Made by a program: the position numbers and the translations under genes | Shown: one piece after another, positions 5,418-7,476 of the stretch | Position numbering within the stretch: the first letter of the stretch is position 1 | How the letters are laid out: each line of letters starts with the position of its first letter | From: Anaerolineae bacterium | Lineage (GTDB): Bacteria > Chloroflexota > Anaerolineae > Aggregatilineales > Aggregatilineaceae | Direction: 5' to 3' | DNA: 7,476 bases | NCBI GenBank assembly: GCA_016929355.1 | Contig: JAFGJA010000306.1 | Location: 1 to 7,476, forward strand | Notes under the pieces: model-generated | The model's database searches: none | What the model saw: the letters and a program-made list of their open reading frames with translations, nothing else | What the model was told of the DNA's origin: nothing

Positions 5418-7187
5418 ATGCCTGCCCCCAATCAATCCCAATTGCGCCGGATTTTAGCGTACCTTGCACCCTACAAACTCACGCTGCTGCTCGCATTAGG
5501 CGCAAAGATACTCTCATCCGCCATGTTTCTGGCGCTGCCCGCCGTGATCGAGCATGTGGTTGATACGGCTTTGGTCGCGGAGGATGTGGGACGACTCAAT
5601 CAAGCCACCGCCTTGCTGCTGGGCGTATTTGTGATTCTCACGCTAGGGACCATTTCCGGCAATTATTACACTAATTATACCGGAGAACGCATTATACGCG
5701 ATCTGCGGCACGACCTGTACGCCCATCTAAACCGCTTATCCCTGCGATTCTTTACCGAAAATCGGATGGGGGAACTGATCAGCCGCATGTCCAGCGATGT
5801 GCTGGAAATCCGGCATATTTTGACGACTGATCTGGTCAAGCTGCTGCAACATATGTTAACGCTAACCGGCGCGTTAGGCATCATGTTGGTGCTTAACTGG
5901 CGGCTGACGCTGTTTATTCTGTTCACGACACCGCTTGTGGCCGGGTTAAGCGTCATGATCACGCGGCTTTCACGGCGCGGCGGGGCGCAAGTCCAGACCG
6001 AATTAGCCAACGCTACCGTCATTGCGGCGGAGAGTTTTCAGAATGCGCGCGAAGTGAAAAGTTTTGTGCGCGAAGAGTACGAGACAGAGCGTTATCTCAA
6101 CGCCGTGAATCAAACATTGGGCGCGGCGCTGAAATTGGTCCGTAACCGGGCCTTGTTAGGGCCGTTGGTGCATTTCTTGTTCATGACCAATATCGCGCTG
6201 ATCGTCTGGTACGGCGGGCGCGAGGTGATGGCGGAGCGTTTGAGCAGCAGCGAGTTATTCGCATTTCTGGTTTATGTCGCCATCATCGGTTCGATGTTCT
6301 CCGAATTGGGCTGGCTGTATACGCATGTGCAGGAAACGCTGGGCGCAACCGAGCGCGTCTTTGAACTGCTCGATCTGACGCCGGATATACAGGATGCACC
6401 CGGTGCGACCACGCTGGCACACAGCGCGGGCCGGATCACATTTGACGATGCGCGTTTCAGCTACGATGATCGCCAACCCGTGTTAGATGGGATCGATCTG
6501 GACATTGCGCCAGGTGAGATTCTGGCGCTGGTCGGGCCAAGCGGCGCGGGGAAATCGACCATCTTCAACCTGATTCCGCGCTTTTACGATGTGACCGGCG
6601 GCGCGATCCGGGTGGATGGGCATGACGTGCGCGCCGTGACACAGGCGAGTCTGCGCGCGCAGATCGGGATTGTGCCGCAGGAAACATTACTGTTCGGGGG
6701 CACGATCCGCGAAAACATCCTCTACGGGCGGTTGGAGGCCAGCGAAGCGGAACTGATCGCGGCGGCAGAAGCAGCCAACGCGCACGCATTTATCACACAG
6801 ATGCCGGATGGTTATCATACGCTGGTCGGGGAGCGCGGCGTGCGCTTGAGCGGCGGACAGCGCCAACGAGTTGCCATTGCCCGCGCGATCCTGAAAGACC
6901 CGCGCATTTTGCTGTTGGATGAGGCCACCGCCAGCCTGGATAATGAAAGCGAACACCTGGTGCAAGAAGCGCTCGAACGGCTGATGCAGGGCCGTACTAC
7001 CGTCATCATCGCGCACCGCTTGAGCACGATTCGGGTCGCGCACCGCATCGCCGTGCTGAGTGGCGGACGCATTGTGGAGATCGGATCGCATGAGGATTTG
7101 CTGGCGCAAAATGGCCTCTATGCACGGCTGTACCTGATGCAGTTTGGGGCAGAAACACAAGAGATGGAATTGCTAACACAACAATAG
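5418..7187 (+). CDS. ABC exporter half-transporter (permease fused to ATPase)
   Basis: The 589-residue product has the usual length and order of MsbA/LmrA-type exporters, which act as homo- or heterodimers in the inner membrane and expel lipids, drugs or peptides using ATP. Residues about 18-310 form the six-helix membrane domain, with helices near 20-45, 62-85, 138-158, 160-180, 245-265 and 278-300, and the conserved stretch LSLRFFTENRMGELISRMSSD at its core. The ATPase domain (about 338-575) is complete: Walker A GPSGAGKS (373-380), Q-loop Gln421, signature LSGGQ (477-481), Walker B ILLLDEA (497-503) with Glu502, D-loop SLDN, and H-loop His533. With canonical catalytic residues a homodimer is possible; no partner half-transporter is in the window. 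I start at ATG 5418 on the basis of the ribosome-binding site. The open frame reaches back to GTG 5316, which would add 34 residues without family resemblance. The substrate cannot be told. The gene is divergent from the FecR-kinase operon. Confidence 0.93.
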   Translation: MPAPNQSQLRRILAYLAPYKLTLLLALGAKILSSAMFLALPAVIEHVVDTALVAEDVGRLNQATALLLGVFVILTLGTISGNYYTNYTGERIIRDLRHDLYAHLNRLSLRFFTENRMGELISRMSSDVLEIRHILTTDLVKLLQHMLTLTGALGIMLVLNWRLTLFILFTTPLVAGLSVMITRLSRRGGAQVQTELANATVIAAESFQNAREVKSFVREEYETERYLNAVNQTLGAALKLVRNRALLGPLVHFLFMTNIALIVWYGGREVMAERLSSSELFAFLVYVAIIGSMFSELGWLYTHVQETLGATERVFELLDLTPDIQDAPGATTLAHSAGRITFDDARFSYDDRQPVLDGIDLDIAPGEILALVGPSGAGKSTIFNLIPRFYDVTGGAIRVDGHDVRAVTQASLRAQIGIVPQETLLFGGTIRENILYGRLEASEAELIAAAEAANAHAFITQMPDGYHTLVGERGVRLSGGQRQRVAIARAILKDPRILLLDEATASLDNESEHLVQEALERLMQGRTTVIIAHRLSTIRVAHRIAVLSGGRIVEIGSHEDLLAQNGLYARLYLMQFGAETQEMELLTQQ

Positions 7188-7257
7188 ACTTGGGGTGCTA
7201 TTGGCAAATACAATCCTCATGCGAAATCCGCATTTGACAATCCAATGGAGAAAATAT

Positions 7258-7310
7258 GTAGGGGCGAACCAATGTGTTCGCCCTGGGCCGACACGCTGGT
7301 CGGCCCCGAC
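7258..7310. repeat. Double stem-loop dispersed repeat, copy 2
   Basis: Begins GTAGG. Stem 1 is GGGCGAAC 7262-7269 with GTTCGCCC 7276-7283, loop CAATGT. Stem 2 is GGGCCGAC 7285-7292 with GTCGGCCC 7299-7306, loop ACGCTG. The two stems are separated by one base (7284), against 37 bases in copy 1. Loop 2 is identical to copy 1 and loop 1 differs by one base, while the stem differences are paired changes that keep the base-pairing. Confidence 0.8.
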
Positions 7311-7333
7311 ATGGGGCCACTTTTAATTGTTTT
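7302..7333 (+). terminator. Possible intrinsic terminator of the ABC exporter gene
   Basis: GGCCCC 7302-7307 and GGGGCC 7313-7318 form a perfect 6-bp GC-only hairpin with loop GACAT, followed two bases later by TTTT and again by TTTT at 7330-7333. It lies 114 bases after the stop codon. Its left arm uses the right arm of repeat stem 2, so the two hairpins compete. The T-tract is interrupted, so the call is tentative. Confidence 0.4.
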
Positions 7334-7390
7334 CTCCACAAGATAGCAGGGATAAACAGGTTACTCTATCTTTGCAGATTTTTACAGCAA

Positions 7391-7476
7391 CCCCTATCCC
7401 CCCGACCCCCTTTTCCCATCCGCGATGGAGAAAGGGGGAGTCACGTCCCGCCCTGCTTGCGGGGAGGGATGTAGGG
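7391..7476. repeat. GC-rich hairpin repeat, running off the window
   Basis: After CCCCTATCCCCCC comes a long imperfect hairpin: CCCCCTTT 7406-7413 with AAAGGGGG 7431-7438, and inside it CCATC 7416-7420 with GATGG 7424-7428. A second hairpin, CCCGC 7447-7451 with GCGGG 7459-7463, follows. This resembles intergenic repeats containing AGAAAGGGGG and AGGGATGTAGGG blocks. The right limit is not visible. Confidence 0.55.

Larger units (their letters stand above)
7246..7338. repeat. 9-bp inverted repeat flanking repeat copy 2
   Basis: TGGAGAAAA at 7246-7254 and TTTTCTCCA at 7330-7338 are perfect reverse complements and bracket the double stem-loop element and terminator-like hairpin. They could be ends of a small non-autonomous mobile element, the base of a larger folded structure, or chance. 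No target-site duplication was seen outside them, and copy 1 lacks the same arms. Confidence 0.35.
7188..7476. other. Intergenic region with repeats after the ABC exporter
   Basis: No gene is supported. It contains a short hairpin ATGCG/CGCAT at 7219-7233, a double stem-loop repeat at 7258-7310, a terminator-like hairpin at 7302-7318, a 7-bp inverted repeat AAGATAG 7340-7346 with CTATCTT 7366-7372, and a GC-rich hairpin repeat from about 7391 to the window edge. A 66-codon frame at 7274-7474 is a translation of these repeats. Confidence 0.7.

Noticed and set aside
7234..7260. TTGACA at 7234-7239 as a promoter
   Set aside because: No acceptable -10 box at 16-18 bases; the nearest candidate TATGTA needs a 15-base spacer and matches poorly.
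7274..7474. 66-codon plus-strand frame at the right end
   Set aside because: It is a translation of two repeat elements (for example PPFPIRDGERG), a typical phantom protein.

Overview
The window looks like chromosomal DNA from a Chloroflexota-type bacterium, probably of the Anaerolineae lineage. That is an inference from three things: GC-rich genes, a FecR protein carrying SH3b domains beside a CHASE2 histidine kinase, and GTAGGGGCG-type stem-loop repeats of the kind I associate with that phylum. No rRNA, tRNA, CRISPR array, transposase or phage gene was seen.

Layout: (1) 1-48, the last 15 codons of an unidentified plus-strand gene. (2) 49-590, a non-coding stretch with one copy of a double stem-loop repeat, then an AT-rich section that holds a very good but orphan promoter, and finally a closer promoter for the next gene. 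(3) 591-1433, a membrane-anchored protein with a concanavalin A-like (lectin/glucanase-type) domain. (4) 1434-1557, minus strand, the first ~41 codons of a uroporphyrinogen-decarboxylase-like (MtaA/CmuA type) gene, cut off at the end of the preceding gene. (5) 1560-3926, minus strand, a CHASE2-GAF histidine kinase. (6) 3967-5229, minus strand, a secreted FecR-domain protein with two SH3b domains. (7) 5230-5417, a divergent promoter region with a 13-bp palindrome. (8) 5418-7187, plus strand, an ABC exporter half-transporter (MsbA/LmrA type). (9) 7188-7476, non-coding, with a possible terminator, a second copy of the double stem-loop repeat and the beginning of another GC-rich hairpin repeat.

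The minus-strand genes read FecR/SH3b, then kinase, then the URO-D-like remnant, with gaps of 40 and 2 bases, so they were probably one operon. An exported FecR/SH3b protein and a kinase with an extracytoplasmic CHASE2 domain plausibly act together as an envelope sensor that signals to a response regulator encoded elsewhere. The ABC exporter is divergent from them and shares the control region, so co-regulation is possible but not shown.

The most noteworthy observations are the truncated URO-D-like gene, whose breakpoint lies right after the stop codon of the convergent gene; the two repeat copies, whose stems differ by paired, compensatory changes; and the strong orphan promoter with a 10-bp inverted repeat. 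I found no clear evidence of an entirely new system; the FecR-kinase pair is the nearest candidate for a signalling unit worth following up.
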